From NCBI RefSeq assembly GCF_046195335.1, contig NZ_CP176093.1: a stretch of 64,000 nucleotides of DNA; one strand, written 5' to 3'. Numbering within the stretch: the first letter of the stretch is position 1; each line of letters begins with the position of its first letter. Below, piece after piece: positions 44,621 through 54,384 of the stretch. The position numbers were made by a program, and so were the translations under genes. Below the pieces are notes generated by a model. That model was not told the origin of the DNA and did no database searches. It saw only the letters and a program-made list of their open reading frames with translations. This stretch comes from Methanospirillum lacunae (GTDB lineage: Archaea; Halobacteriota; Methanomicrobia; Methanomicrobiales; Methanospirillaceae).

Positions 44621-46219
44621 ATGATGCCGATATTTACGGCAGATAAGCCGGTAATCAGGATTCACTATATTGAAGACAACCTGATTGACCAGCAAGCACT
44701 AACCCGGGTGGCTCAGAAAAAGTCCTTACCATATCAGATAGATCTCTCGTCGTCCCTAGCCGAGGCTCGGTCCCGAAACCAGATGTATGATCTGGTAATC
44801 TGCGACTTTTTCCTATCTGACGGGACCATCCTTGATCTTCTCCCCACATTTGATACCCGGACCCCGGTAATTGTTGTGACCGGGCAGGCAGATTTGAACA
44901 ATGCAGTCACTGCACTAAAGCTTGGGGCAAAGGATTACCTGGTAAAAGATCCTGAACGTGAGTATTTAAATCTCCTTCCAATCCAGATTGAAAACCTGCT
45001 TAAACAGCAGCGGAATGAACGCGACAGAAAACGGCTCTCCTCGCTCTTATTTTCTGTGGGGGGGGCGATTCCGTTTGGGGTGTATCTGTATGAACCCATA
45101 ACAGGGTCCGTGATGTATGCAAATAATGCATTTTTCTCAATCTGGGACTTTGATACTGAGACATCGGAGTCACTGTTGACTCACGATTTAATTTCCAGAC
45201 AGATTAAAACCCTGCTCAAATACGAGGGTGATGACCTTCCTATGTTCCCCTTGGGTGAAGATGGAATTTCAGGAATTGCCAGATCGGGAGAAGTTAGAGT
45301 TCGGAATTCAAAAACGATACGCTATTACACAGACCGGATCCCTATAGAACCTGGGGATCCTCCTTGTTATGTGAGTATATTTGAAGATAATACTGCCCTG
45401 AGCCAGGCACACGAGGCGGTAAATGATTACTCCCGCAGGCTTGAGCATCTGAATGCATCTCTAGATCAGCGGGTTCAGGAGCGGACACAACAACTTGAGG
45501 ATCTGATGAAAAAACAGCGTGATCTGATCGTAAATATTGGACACGACCTTCGCACTCCTCTCACCCCGCTTGTAGCCCTGCTTCCATATCTTCAACATAA
45601 CGAGACCGATGGCGAGAAGAAGAATACTCTGAGAGTTCTCTGCGAGAGTACGATGATGATAAGGTCCCTGGTGGAAGAGATCCTGATGACGGAAAACCTG
45701 GGAGTTGAGAAATCCGCATTTAGTCAGCGGGATACGAGGCCTTGTGATCTTGGTAGTATGGCAGATGAGATTATCGAAGCTTCACTTCCGGTCATAAGTT
45801 CTAAAGGGCTTTCTATCAGGAATGACATCAAGCCCGGGATGATGATTCGGATCAAGTACATTCATCTCCATCTCATTCTTGAGAAATTGATCAATAATGC
45901 ATTGCAATTTACTGAACCTGGAGGAACTATTACCCTTCATGGTGGAAAAGATCGCGAATATACCTGGTTTTGTGTATCAGATACGGGAATCGGTCTGACA
46001 CATGAGGATTCATCCCGGATCTTTGACGATTTTTACAAGGCTGATGCATCACGGAGTGACCTTCTGTCTCACGGGCTCGGCCTCTCAGTAGTCAGGAAAC
46101 TTGTTCTTCTCAATAACGGCCATATAACGGTAAAGAGCGACGGTCTAGGCATGGGTACCCGGTTTTGTGTCTCCCTCCCGGATCGTTCCGTAAGGTCCAA
46201 CCAGCCTATGTGGGACTGA
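44621..46219 (+). CDS. Receiver-PAS-histidine kinase
   Basis: About 532 residues. The N-terminal receiver (about 10-125) has HYIEDN, phosphoacceptor Asp in LVICDFFLSDG, and Lys in DYLVKDPEREYL. A PAS-like domain (about 140-275) and a coiled coil (RRLEHLNASLDQRVQERTQQ) follow, then a HisKA with His in NIGHDLRTPLTPLVALL and a HATPase with LINNALQF, VSDTGIGL and GLGLSVVRKL. I prefer ATG 44621: GGGG lies at 44610-44613 with seven-base spacing; the earlier ATG 44603 overlaps the upstream gene. It is coupled to the CHASE4 kinase and may form a phosphorelay with it. Confidence 0.86.
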   Translation: MMPIFTADKPVIRIHYIEDNLIDQQALTRVAQKKSLPYQIDLSSSLAEARSRNQMYDLVICDFFLSDGTILDLLPTFDTRTPVIVVTGQADLNNAVTALKLGAKDYLVKDPEREYLNLLPIQIENLLKQQRNERDRKRLSSLLFSVGGAIPFGVYLYEPITGSVMYANNAFFSIWDFDTETSESLLTHDLISRQIKTLLKYEGDDLPMFPLGEDGISGIARSGEVRVRNSKTIRYYTDRIPIEPGDPPCYVSIFEDNTALSQAHEAVNDYSRRLEHLNASLDQRVQERTQQLEDLMKKQRDLIVNIGHDLRTPLTPLVALLPYLQHNETDGEKKNTLRVLCESTMMIRSLVEEILMTENLGVEKSAFSQRDTRPCDLGSMADEIIEASLPVISSKGLSIRNDIKPGMMIRIKYIHLHLILEKLINNALQFTEPGGTITLHGGKDREYTWFCVSDTGIGLTHEDSSRIFDDFYKADASRSDLLSHGLGLSVVRKLVLLNNGHITVKSDGLGMGTRFCVSLPDRSVRSNQPMWD

Positions 46220-46304
46220 AAAGAACAATAATTAATTCTGTCTGCCCAGAACCCGCAAAGTCACTCTCCACTGGAAATCACAAGGAACTAAATAATCGAC
46301 TTCA

Positions 46305-46312
46305 TTATATAC
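46305..46312 (+). promoter_or_regulatory. Probable TATA box for the double-receiver kinase
   Basis: TTATATAC, centred about 27 bases before the ATG at 46335. The interval matches the usual distance to transcription start, so the mRNA would begin at or next to the start codon. No ribosome binding site is present, which supports a leaderless transcript. Confidence 0.5.
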
Positions 46313-46334
46313 TCTATACGAGAATTATTCATTG

Positions 46335-48242
46335 ATGCAGGTTCTGTATATTGAAGATAGTTCTCTTGATCGCATGGCATTCGAACGTGTGGTCAGGAAG
46401 AGTTACCTACCTATCCAGTATACCTGTGCCGAAACCCTAACAGAAGGGTTGAATCAGATAAAATCAGGAAATTTTGATATCATCATTGCCGATCTGAGAC
46501 TCCCGGATGGTTCTGCTTTGGATCTGCTCAGTCAGGTTGGGAACTCAGGTCTTGCTATCATCATCCTTACCGGGGTGTCAGATGTAGAGACTGCTGTTCG
46601 GGCGATCAAGAATGGTGCCTCTGATTATATTGTGAAAGATCCATCACGTGAATATCTGGCAGCTCTCCCTGGTCATCTAGAGAATATCATCAGGGCACGA
46701 ATAGATACTTCTCGTGAACGGCTTATCGGCAGTATGTGTAGGTACTCAACTGAGTCTTCCCCTGTCGGTGTCTTTGTCAGGGACTACCTCACCGGCGAAC
46801 CACTCTTTTTTAACTCCTGTTTCGCCTCTCATTTCGGACTCCCTCCTTATGGTGAGTTTGTCAAAACCTCAGCAGAGAAGGCAGAGTTCTGGGATGATCT
46901 CTGTAAGAATCATGGCATCCCTGTTGACCAGATCAATAGGGCACGATATGAAACAGGAGAGATACTCATACATAACATGAGTCTCCCTGATGGGAGGGTT
47001 GTTCCACTTTACTCTACAATAACGGGATCAGAAAAAAATACCTCCATGAGGCAATTTATCTTCTTTTTTGATTCAGGATTTGACCTGACTTCTCACCCTG
47101 TACAGGAAGAGGCAACACCCGATTCTCTTCCAGTTCTTGCAGCCGGGATAGCCCATGAGATGAATAATGTTTTCACTTCCCTTCTCTGTGATCTCTCGCT
47201 TGTAAAAGAACTCGCTTCCCGGGAGAGTGATCTGCAGATTTCATGTTTTGATCGGGCAGAACGTGCAATCCAACAGGGCAGGGATGTAGCCTCGCGTCTT
47301 CTCACCTATGCGGACGGAGGGTATCCGCTGATAACCACAATCTCACTGCAGGATCTTATGACAGAAGTCCTCTCGCTTCATCATCAGAATGATGCCAGAA
47401 TAACCCTCAAAATACCTCCTGATCTCGATATGCTTAAGGTTGATCCTGACCTGATGAGGACTGCACTTCGTGCAATCGTCATGAATGCAGTGGAGGCGTC
47501 TCCTGATCTCCCGATTGATATCATCGCTGCCAATTCCGGAGAATATCAGGACCGAGATCAGAATAAAGGGTCGTTTGTCAGCGTTGAGGTCAGAGATGAG
47601 GGTCCTGGCATAAGAACACAGGATCAATCAAAGGTGTTTGATCCTTTCTTCACTACCAAGGAAGGGCATCTTGGTCTTGGGCTGACTTCAGCCCGCTCAA
47701 TCATCGAGCGTCATGGTGGTTCCATCAATCTCTCTTCATCTTTACTGGATGGGACCTGTGTTCGAATTCTTCTCCCATCTGTCTCAGGCCTATCTTCAGT
47801 TACCGGGTCTTGTACTGAATTGCAGAAAGGGGTTTCATCCGGAGTCAGAATTCTGGTGATGGACGATGAGCCAGGGATCAGGGAGGTGCTTCAACTCATC
47901 CTGAAACGTGAAGGTTTTCAGGTTGATGTGGTGGGAAAAGGAGAAGATGCGATAGTCGCAGTGGCTCAGGCATATGACGAACTAAACCCATACCAGGTAG
48001 TAGTCCTGGACCTGATTGTCCCGGGAGGAATGGGGGGAAAGGAAGCAATACAGGAGATTAGAAAGATATCGCCTTCAGTCCTTTCTATCGTCTCGAGCGG
48101 ATACTCAGACGATCCGATAAGTTCCCGGTTTCAGGATTACGGATTTGATGCATCTCTTCCAAAACCCTATCACCCAAAGGATATGATTTCACTCCTCTTT
48201 TCTCTGCTAGATGAACATTACTGTAGTAAAAAGTCCCAGTAA
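46335..48242 (+). CDS. Hybrid kinase with receivers at both ends
   Basis: About 635 residues. Receiver 1 (about 1-120) has VLYIEDSS, Asp in IIADLRLPDG, and DYIVKDPSREYL, very like the receiver of the preceding gene. A degenerate PAS-like segment follows (about 130-255). The HisKA has His in GIAHEMNNVFTSLL, and the HATPase has IVMNAVEA, VRDEGPGI and GLGLTSARSI. Receiver 2 (about 510-630) has ILVMDDEPG and Asp in VVLDLIVPGG. The architecture suggests an intramolecular phosphorelay. The transcript looks leaderless (see 46305). The last residues (HYCSKKSQ) are polar. No DNA-binding domain is present, so output is by phosphotransfer. Confidence 0.86.
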   Translation: MQVLYIEDSSLDRMAFERVVRKSYLPIQYTCAETLTEGLNQIKSGNFDIIIADLRLPDGSALDLLSQVGNSGLAIIILTGVSDVETAVRAIKNGASDYIVKDPSREYLAALPGHLENIIRARIDTSRERLIGSMCRYSTESSPVGVFVRDYLTGEPLFFNSCFASHFGLPPYGEFVKTSAEKAEFWDDLCKNHGIPVDQINRARYETGEILIHNMSLPDGRVVPLYSTITGSEKNTSMRQFIFFFDSGFDLTSHPVQEEATPDSLPVLAAGIAHEMNNVFTSLLCDLSLVKELASRESDLQISCFDRAERAIQQGRDVASRLLTYADGGYPLITTISLQDLMTEVLSLHHQNDARITLKIPPDLDMLKVDPDLMRTALRAIVMNAVEASPDLPIDIIAANSGEYQDRDQNKGSFVSVEVRDEGPGIRTQDQSKVFDPFFTTKEGHLGLGLTSARSIIERHGGSINLSSSLLDGTCVRILLPSVSGLSSVTGSCTELQKGVSSGVRILVMDDEPGIREVLQLILKREGFQVDVVGKGEDAIVAVAQAYDELNPYQVVVLDLIVPGGMGGKEAIQEIRKISPSVLSIVSSGYSDDPISSRFQDYGFDASLPKPYHPKDMISLLFSLLDEHYCSKKSQ

Positions 48243-48303
48243 CCATCTCATTAGGGATTCACTGATCGAAGGGCGGTTATATCTGAAGTGATTATGGATA
48301 TCC

Positions 48304-48714
48304 ATGATTATTGGAGATGACGGAGGACGGTATGCGGATCTTGCTGATCTGGTGGAAGGAATTCTTGATCGCTGTGATGACGATCCAGCATGCATTGCCG
48401 ATGCCCTGAACGCCCTTGAACCAGGGACTAGGAATGATATTCTCTCATCTGATCTTCTCAATGCATGGCAGGTCTTCTGGTACTACTTCCAGACATATCC
48501 TGGTGATGAACAGGTTGAGTTCCTAGTTTTTCATTCAGCAGGTGAACTTTTAAGGGGTGTGCCAATGGGTGATGTTGGTATCTTCAAACTCACCTTCATA
48601 GTAAAAGCAGGTGAACCGTGTATCCTAATAGAAGATGATATAATTGAAATTGCGAGGTTCAAAGGTCTGTCATCCTGGAGTGATGCAAAGAAATTTATTG
48701 AAAATGAAGGGTAG
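48304..48714 (+). CDS. Small acidic protein of unknown function
   Basis: A soluble protein of 136 residues, rich in Asp, Glu and Leu. Visible features: two short helices around YADLADLVEGILDRC and CIADALNALEPG with nearby cysteines, an aromatic stretch WQVFWYYFQTYPG, and a beta-rich C-terminal half (VEFLVFHSAG, IFKLTFIVKAG). I recognise no family. A TATA-like TTATATC (48277-48283) lies about 24 bases before the ATG and no ribosome binding site is seen, suggesting a leaderless gene. It sits between the kinase cluster and a convergent chemoreceptor and could be a regulator or partner in that signalling block, but this is only context. Confidence 0.55.
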   Translation: MIIGDDGGRYADLADLVEGILDRCDDDPACIADALNALEPGTRNDILSSDLLNAWQVFWYYFQTYPGDEQVEFLVFHSAGELLRGVPMGDVGIFKLTFIVKAGEPCILIEDDIIEIARFKGLSSWSDAKKFIENEG

Positions 48715-48737
48715 CAGAAATCTGAATCAATTTCGGT

Positions 48738-51251
48738 TTAGATTCTGAACTTTCCAATCTCGCATTGGAGATCAGAGATGACTGCATTCACATCTTCAAG
48801 AACCTGTCGAATCTGGTCAACCGCAGCCGATGACTCTTCACTAATTGCTGCACTTGAGACTGCATTTTCTGCAGTCTGCCTAATCATTTTTGAGACCTCA
48901 TGGACACTTGAGGTGATCTCCTCAACCGAGGCAGTCTGCTCCTGTGATGACGCTGCGACTTCTGTCGTGTTCTGTGCGATCTGAACCAGTTTATCCACTA
49001 TCTTGTTGAATATCCCAAGTGTACTGCTAACAGCTTCATATCCGGATTTGACCTGGTCATTTGCCCTTGTCATCAGGTGATCTGCTCTGGCTGACTCGTC
49101 CTGCAATCCTCTGATCATCTGCTCAATCTTTTCAGCACTCTCACGACTCTCTGTTGCGAGTTCCTTAACCTCATCAGCGACTACTGAAAAACCCCGTCCT
49201 GCTTCACCTGCTCTTGCAGCCTCGATCGCGGCATTCAGGGCCAGAAGGTTGGTTTCATCAGATATTGCTGTTATAATACCTACCACCTTATTTATCTGCT
49301 CCATCTGCTCCCTAATTGCCAAAATCATCGTGTTCAAGTCAGCGGTGGCATTCCTAATCCCTTCCATACCTTCTTCTGCTACATGTGCTAGTTTCTGTCC
49401 TTGAGCGCTGAGTGCGTTTCCCTCATCTGCCAACCGGGAGGCTTGTTCAGTTCTGCATGAGATTCCTGACACTGTAACTGACAAGTCTTCCATCTCTTTA
49501 AGTACCTGGTTGACCCCGTTACTCCCCTGATCAGCATGATGCGAGACTGCTTCAGCATTGGATGCCACCTCACTCGCCCCGTTTGCAACCTCGTCAATTG
49601 AAGCCTGAGCTTCTTCAGCTCCACCTGCAAGGTCGGTCATTTTGTTTATAATAACCTGAATCGTTGCAGATACCTGAATACCGATTGAATCAAGGGATTC
49701 CTTTAACTGGACAAAATCACCAGATACTTTGATATCAGGGTTAAACCGGGCTGAAAAATTGTTCTGTGAAAATTCATTGGCAAGACGAATTCCTTCATGG
49801 ACCGGTCCGATTACATGATCAAGAGTCTGGTTGACTCCGGAAATGATCTTTCTATATTCACCTGAGAATCGGTCTGCGTCACCACGATACATGAGATTTC
49901 CGGCTGCTGCTTCTTCTGCCAGACGTGACATTGCATCAGTCATCGCGATGAGTTCAGTCTTCATCTGAATCATCGATTCGCCAAGATGATCCTTCTCTCC
50001 GATTTTAGGGACTCTGAATGTAAGATTTCCTCCAGCAATATTCTTGGCTGCATCTGCCTTTTCTAATAGGGTTGATGTCATTGTTCTGAATGCATCTGCA
50101 AGTCTCCCCACTTCGTCCCGCTGTCTGATTGAAACCTCTGTTGCCAGATCTCCTCCCGCAACCTGCAATGCCACGACAGTAATATCCTCGATGGGTTGTG
50201 CAATCGATCGTGCGACGAGATAGAGAAGGCCAAGCCCGAGAAGGGATATCAGGATCCCGATGATTATGAGGGCAATGGTCTGTGAGGTTGCCTCTGCAGT
50301 GACCACATCCCGAGGTGCAAATGCAATAACCCCCCATGGTGTCTCTGCGTTGCCGACCTGCACAGGTACAAACGTCCCAATGTATCCACCGCTGTCAAAG
50401 GATGTGATCACTCCCTTGGAAAGGGCTCCTGTTATCATTGCAGGGTCAAGGTGAAGGAGTGGTGCTATCTCGCTGATCGGCTTTCCGGCTGCATCGATAT
50501 CACCCGTTACTCCTGCTACCATACCCTGATTGCTTACAATCAGGACTTTTCCCTTTCCTCCGTAGATGTCCATTTTATCAGCAAGGGTATCAAGTTCACT
50601 CAATGTCACATCGATCCCTACTATTCCGCTGAACTTTCCACCTGAAAGGACCGGTGCTGCTATGGATGTTAACAGAATCGGTGAGCCCTGGAGGGTCTCA
50701 ATGTATGGTTCAGTTATTGCTCCTTTCAGGGTCTTTTTAGGTATCTCGTAATAGTCTGTCGGATCGCGGGCCCGGGCATCATAGATCTTTCTCACAAGCG
50801 TTCCGTTCGCATCGCGGTACCAGTATATACGCAGACGTCCGGATTTGTCGTACCCATCTTTCAGACTGTATTCAGTATCACGTCCGTCAAAAAAGTCCGG
50901 TTCCCAGATGGTATATACTCCGTTATACTGAGGACGTGCATCAAGCACCCCTTCTATCATCGGCACCACATCAGTTCTGGGGAAATTTGCGTTTTCACTT
51001 CGCAGTCCTGATAGAAGGGCAGCAACTCCTGAAGCAGTATTGAATGGCTCTTCAAGAATCGTGTCTACCTTTCCTGCCTGCTGCTCGGCAATACTGTTCA
51101 GCCCTTCTGTAGCACTTTTGACTGCAGCACCATGAAGGGAAAAGGCTGCATATGTGATGATCCCAACTGCCACAAGGAGTAAGGCAATCCCGCCAAAAAG
51201 GAGGATCTTCTGTTTGATGGATCTGAAATCAGACCATTTCTGACGATTCAT
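48738..51251 (-). CDS. Methyl-accepting chemotaxis protein (dCache-HAMP-MA)
   Basis: About 837 residues. TM1 lies near 15-35, followed by a dCache-type sensor domain (about 45-300; YNGVYTIWEPDFFDGRDTEY, GIVGIDVTLSELDTLAD) and TM2 near 315-340. A HAMP domain (IAQPIEDITVVALQVAGGDL) and a further HAMP-like region (FSGEYRKIISGVNQTLDHVI) follow. The long signalling coiled coil has the conserved tip (ISDETNLLALNAAIEAARAGEAGRGFSVVADE, seen in parts) and ends near residue 837. dCache domains of this kind bind amino acids or other small molecules. The ATG at 51251 leaves a normal N-terminus; a GTG at 51278 is also possible. No che genes are in view. The receptor would act on archaellum motors through CheA/CheW elsewhere. 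Confidence 0.9.
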   Translation of the reverse strand: MNRQKWSDFRSIKQKILLFGGIALLLVAVGIITYAAFSLHGAAVKSATEGLNSIAEQQAGKVDTILEEPFNTASGVAALLSGLRSENANFPRTDVVPMIEGVLDARPQYNGVYTIWEPDFFDGRDTEYSLKDGYDKSGRLRIYWYRDANGTLVRKIYDARARDPTDYYEIPKKTLKGAITEPYIETLQGSPILLTSIAAPVLSGGKFSGIVGIDVTLSELDTLADKMDIYGGKGKVLIVSNQGMVAGVTGDIDAAGKPISEIAPLLHLDPAMITGALSKGVITSFDSGGYIGTFVPVQVGNAETPWGVIAFAPRDVVTAEATSQTIALIIIGILISLLGLGLLYLVARSIAQPIEDITVVALQVAGGDLATEVSIRQRDEVGRLADAFRTMTSTLLEKADAAKNIAGGNLTFRVPKIGEKDHLGESMIQMKTELIAMTDAMSRLAEEAAAGNLMYRGDADRFSGEYRKIISGVNQTLDHVIGPVHEGIRLANEFSQNNFSARFNPDIKVSGDFVQLKESLDSIGIQVSATIQVIINKMTDLAGGAEEAQASIDEVANGASEVASNAEAVSHHADQGSNGVNQVLKEMEDLSVTVSGISCRTEQASRLADEGNALSAQGQKLAHVAEEGMEGIRNATADLNTMILAIREQMEQINKVVGIITAISDETNLLALNAAIEAARAGEAGRGFSVVADEVKELATESRESAEKIEQMIRGLQDESARADHLMTRANDQVKSGYEAVSSTLGIFNKIVDKLVQIAQNTTEVAASSQEQTASVEEITSSVHEVSKMIRQTAENAVSSAAISEESSAAVDQIRQVLEDVNAVISDLQCEIGKFRI

Positions 51252-51361
51252 GATACATACCACTTCCCTGATGAACACTAGATCATCATATGGGAGTTCT
51301 GATTGTGGAATCTCTGTATCACAAGGATATAAGATGCATGATTTAATCTGATGCAGGTTCG

Positions 51362-53356
51362 CTAGACCTGTTGTTCAGCCTCACATTGGTGAAATGCCCT
51401 CCTGATGTCATTTGACTTACCGATGATCATCAGGATGTCTGATCCACTTATTACATCATCTCCCCCAGGGCTGATGATCATCCTGTTCCCCCTCCTGATC
51501 GCCACAACTGAAACATGGAACCTGTTTCGCAGCTGGCTTTCTGCCAGGTTTTTTCCAACCCATGGAGACGAGTTAGGGATACGGATTGTTCTCATGTCGA
51601 TGTCAGGAACAAGGCCCATAAGGTCGTCAAATGTGGCAGGTGTCGTAGAAACACTTCTGAGCATCTGGTATCCTCCCGCCCGAATATCCCGCACTAGACG
51701 TTCTATCTCATCTTCTGGAATCAGGTATTTATTGAGTATTCGGGTAAAAATCTCGATAGAAGTTTCAAATTCCTCTGGGATAACATCATCAGCCCCGAGA
51801 TCAACAAGAGTAGATACCTCTCCCATAAATCTGGTTCTTGCAATGATGTACAACCCAGGATTCAATTCCCTGGCGATCCGAACTGTCTGTTGGGTGGCAA
51901 AGGGATCATTGACCACCACTACCAGGACACGAGCCTGATCTATGCCTGCCTTCATAAGAATCCCGGGTTGTGCAGCATCACCATACAGGATCGACTCACC
52001 CTTTTTCCGCTCTTTCCTAACCGTATCAGGGTTCATCTCGATGATCCGGTATGGTACGCCGGCAGCCTTTGCTGACTTGGCAACGTTCATCCCGTTCAGT
52101 CCGAACCCCACAATGATGATATGATCCTTCATCTCCCTGGCTGTCTCCTTGTCAGGGGTTGTTGCATGATCAGGAACAATCCTCGTAAGTGGTGCAGCGA
52201 GTTTTGGAGATACACGGGTAGAAAGGGAGATAAGAAGGGGAGCAAGGCCCATTGTAACAACTGACACATCTAGAAAAAGTTGGTACTGGTCTGAAGCCAG
52301 AATTCCTGCTGAAACACCTGTTGTTGCGAGGATGAACGAAAACTCTCCGATTTGGCTGAGTGAGATCCCGGTGAGCACAGATGAGCGGGCCGGAAGGCCT
52401 GAAGCGATTGCTGCAATGGTTCCGGTTCCATATTTTACTATTATGATAATGGCAACCAGTACAGCCACTAATACCGGATGGACAAGGAGGTACGAAAGAT
52501 CAAAAATCATCCCTATGGAGATGAAAAAGAACGCTGCAAAGATGTCCCTGAAAGGAACCATGTTGTACATGGCATGCATCGAGTATTCTGACTCTGATAT
52601 GATAAGTCCAGCAAGGAATGCACCAAGAGCCATCGAGAGCCCGATCTCCGAGGTCAGGTACGCGATTAGAAGACAGGTGCCTATAACAATAAAGAGAAAC
52701 ATCTCCCTGTTGCGCAGCCGGGCAGCATAATGGAGCAGGTAAGGGATTACATACCTTGATGAGATATACACAACTGCGATGATCAGGATCCCGCCACTGA
52801 GAAGTTTTAGGACAGATGGACTGTCTGTTGTATCACCTCCAAGAATCGGTGTGATCATCATCATCGGTATGACGATCAGATCCTGAAAGATGAGGATACC
52901 AAGTGCAGCCTTACCATGTGGGCTGCCAACCTCCTGCCTGTCGGCAAGGACCTTCATCACAATTGCAGTGGACGAGAGGGAAACAAGCATTCCGACAAAA
53001 ATGGCGTGGTTCAAGCCCATCCCAGCAAGTTTCATGAGTGCTGTTGCGAGCAGGATTGTTGAGAAGACCTGGACTGTTCCACCGATCAGGACAAACTGCC
53101 TACTCCTGAGGATATGACTTATCGAGAATTCTAGCCCGATGGTAAAGAGGAGAAAGATCACTCCAAACTCGGCGAAGAACTCTATTGAATCCTGGTTATG
53201 GATAAGGCCTAGGCCAGAAGGGCCGACAATGATACCCGTGAGGAGAAAACCGACAACTGAGGGGATTCTGATTCGGTACAGGACGAGCAGCAGAAATACC
53301 GAGAGGATAAAGATAACCACGATGTCAGTGAAGAATGACGTATATATGCCTTCCAT
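51362..53356 (-). CDS. KefB/CPA2-type cation:proton antiporter with TrkA domains
   Basis: About 664 residues. The N-terminal part (about 1-390) has twelve or so membrane segments of the CPA2 family: GFLLTGIIVGPSGLG, FLLFTIGLEFS, LGILIFQDLIVIPMM, and ALGAFLAGLIISESEY. It is followed by a TrkA-N/RCK domain (about 410-530, IIVGFGLNGMNVAKSAKAAG with an NAD-binding pattern) and a TrkA-C domain (about 575-655). It likely exports K+ or Na+ in exchange for protons under nucleotide control. The second of two adjacent ATG codons (53356) is preferred because AGGAGGA (53361-53367 on the complement) lies four bases upstream; the first (53359) would leave only one base. Confidence 0.92.
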   Translation of the reverse strand: MEGIYTSFFTDIVVIFILSVFLLLVLYRIRIPSVVGFLLTGIIVGPSGLGLIHNQDSIEFFAEFGVIFLLFTIGLEFSISHILRSRQFVLIGGTVQVFSTILLATALMKLAGMGLNHAIFVGMLVSLSSTAIVMKVLADRQEVGSPHGKAALGILIFQDLIVIPMMMITPILGGDTTDSPSVLKLLSGGILIIAVVYISSRYVIPYLLHYAARLRNREMFLFIVIGTCLLIAYLTSEIGLSMALGAFLAGLIISESEYSMHAMYNMVPFRDIFAAFFFISIGMIFDLSYLLVHPVLVAVLVAIIIIVKYGTGTIAAIASGLPARSSVLTGISLSQIGEFSFILATTGVSAGILASDQYQLFLDVSVVTMGLAPLLISLSTRVSPKLAAPLTRIVPDHATTPDKETAREMKDHIIIVGFGLNGMNVAKSAKAAGVPYRIIEMNPDTVRKERKKGESILYGDAAQPGILMKAGIDQARVLVVVVNDPFATQQTVRIARELNPGLYIIARTRFMGEVSTLVDLGADDVIPEEFETSIEIFTRILNKYLIPEDEIERLVRDIRAGGYQMLRSVSTTPATFDDLMGLVPDIDMRTIRIPNSSPWVGKNLAESQLRNRFHVSVVAIRRGNRMIISPGGDDVISGSDILMIIGKSNDIRRAFHQCEAEQQV

Positions 53357-53467
53357 CATATCCTCCTGAAAAACAGTTCAGTGTTTGTGGTTCATAATAT
53401 AGGTTATTTCCCTGTGTCGGGGTTTTAGAGACGCTTTTATTCCTGCAGCACTGAGGCTGTTATACAA

Positions 53468-54382
53468 ATGAGGGTGGCAGGAGTCGCAGACATCGGGGGT
53501 ACGAACACCAGGGTGGCTCTGGTCAGGGAGGATGGGCTGATCCTATCGATGGAACGGTTTAAAACCCCGGCTGGAACTGATCCTGATGAAGTTTCTGCAC
53601 GGGTCGGTGCCTCCCTTTCATGTCTTGCAGGCATATCACCCTCTGGATTATGTGGAATCGGTGTCTCGGTTGCAGGTCCGGTTGATATAAAAACAGGTTG
53701 CATCGTGACCCCTCCTAATATGCCATTTGATCAGGTTCCAATCATCTCTCCTCTCAAAAAAGTTTTTGGGCTCCCTGTTACCCTCTTAAATGACTGTCGT
53801 GCCGCCGTGCTCGGTGAGGTGTTTGTCGGTGGAGGTAGAGAGTATCAGCATGTTGTGTATATCACCATCTCTACTGGCATCGGAGGAGGAGTGTATACCA
53901 ATGGAGAAGTTCTGCTTGGAAGGGAAGGAAATGCGGGAGAGATCGGGCACTTTACAGTTGAATCAAAGTATTCACAAAGATGTTCATGCGGGTGCTTTGG
54001 ACACTGGGAAGGTTGCGCCTCCGGTCGGGGTATTCCACGGTTTTTTCAGACCTGGTGTAGATTCCATGGTCACGTATCTCGTCTCAAAACTGCTAAGGAG
54101 GTTCTAAATGCTGCTTCGCAGGGGGACCCTGTTGCCTTGGAGTTTTCCGATGTTCTGGCTATGGTAAACAGCCGGGGGCTCTCGACAGTGATTGTTGCGT
54201 ATGACCCTGAAATCATCATCCTGGACGGTCCGATTGTCACAGCTCACCGTGAAATCATTGTCAACTCTGCAATAAAGTACCTCGATTCATACCTCAAAAC
54301 TCCAGAAATTGTTATCAGTCCTCTGGGAGGAAATGCCCCTCTGCTTGGAGTTGCTGCGGCAGTATTCTCTCGTGAGGTCTGA
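53468..54382 (+). CDS. ROK-family sugar kinase (glucokinase-like)
   Basis: A 304-residue ROK protein. ATP site: ADIGGTNTRVALV near the N-terminus and STGIGGGVYTNGEVL in the middle. Sugar-binding motifs are LNDCRAAVLGE and GNAGEIGHFTVE. The ROK zinc site is CSCGCFGHWEGC. It phosphorylates hexoses such as glucose, or possibly N-acetylated sugars, with ATP. There is no N-terminal winged helix, so it is an enzyme rather than a ROK repressor. It is divergent from the antiporter gene. The clostripain-like gene begins two bases after its stop, suggesting one transcript. Confidence 0.88.
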   Translation: MRVAGVADIGGTNTRVALVREDGLILSMERFKTPAGTDPDEVSARVGASLSCLAGISPSGLCGIGVSVAGPVDIKTGCIVTPPNMPFDQVPIISPLKKVFGLPVTLLNDCRAAVLGEVFVGGGREYQHVVYITISTGIGGGVYTNGEVLLGREGNAGEIGHFTVESKYSQRCSCGCFGHWEGCASGRGIPRFFQTWCRFHGHVSRLKTAKEVLNAASQGDPVALEFSDVLAMVNSRGLSTVIVAYDPEIIILDGPIVTAHREIIVNSAIKYLDSYLKTPEIVISPLGGNAPLLGVAAAVFSREV

Positions 54383-54384
54383 CC

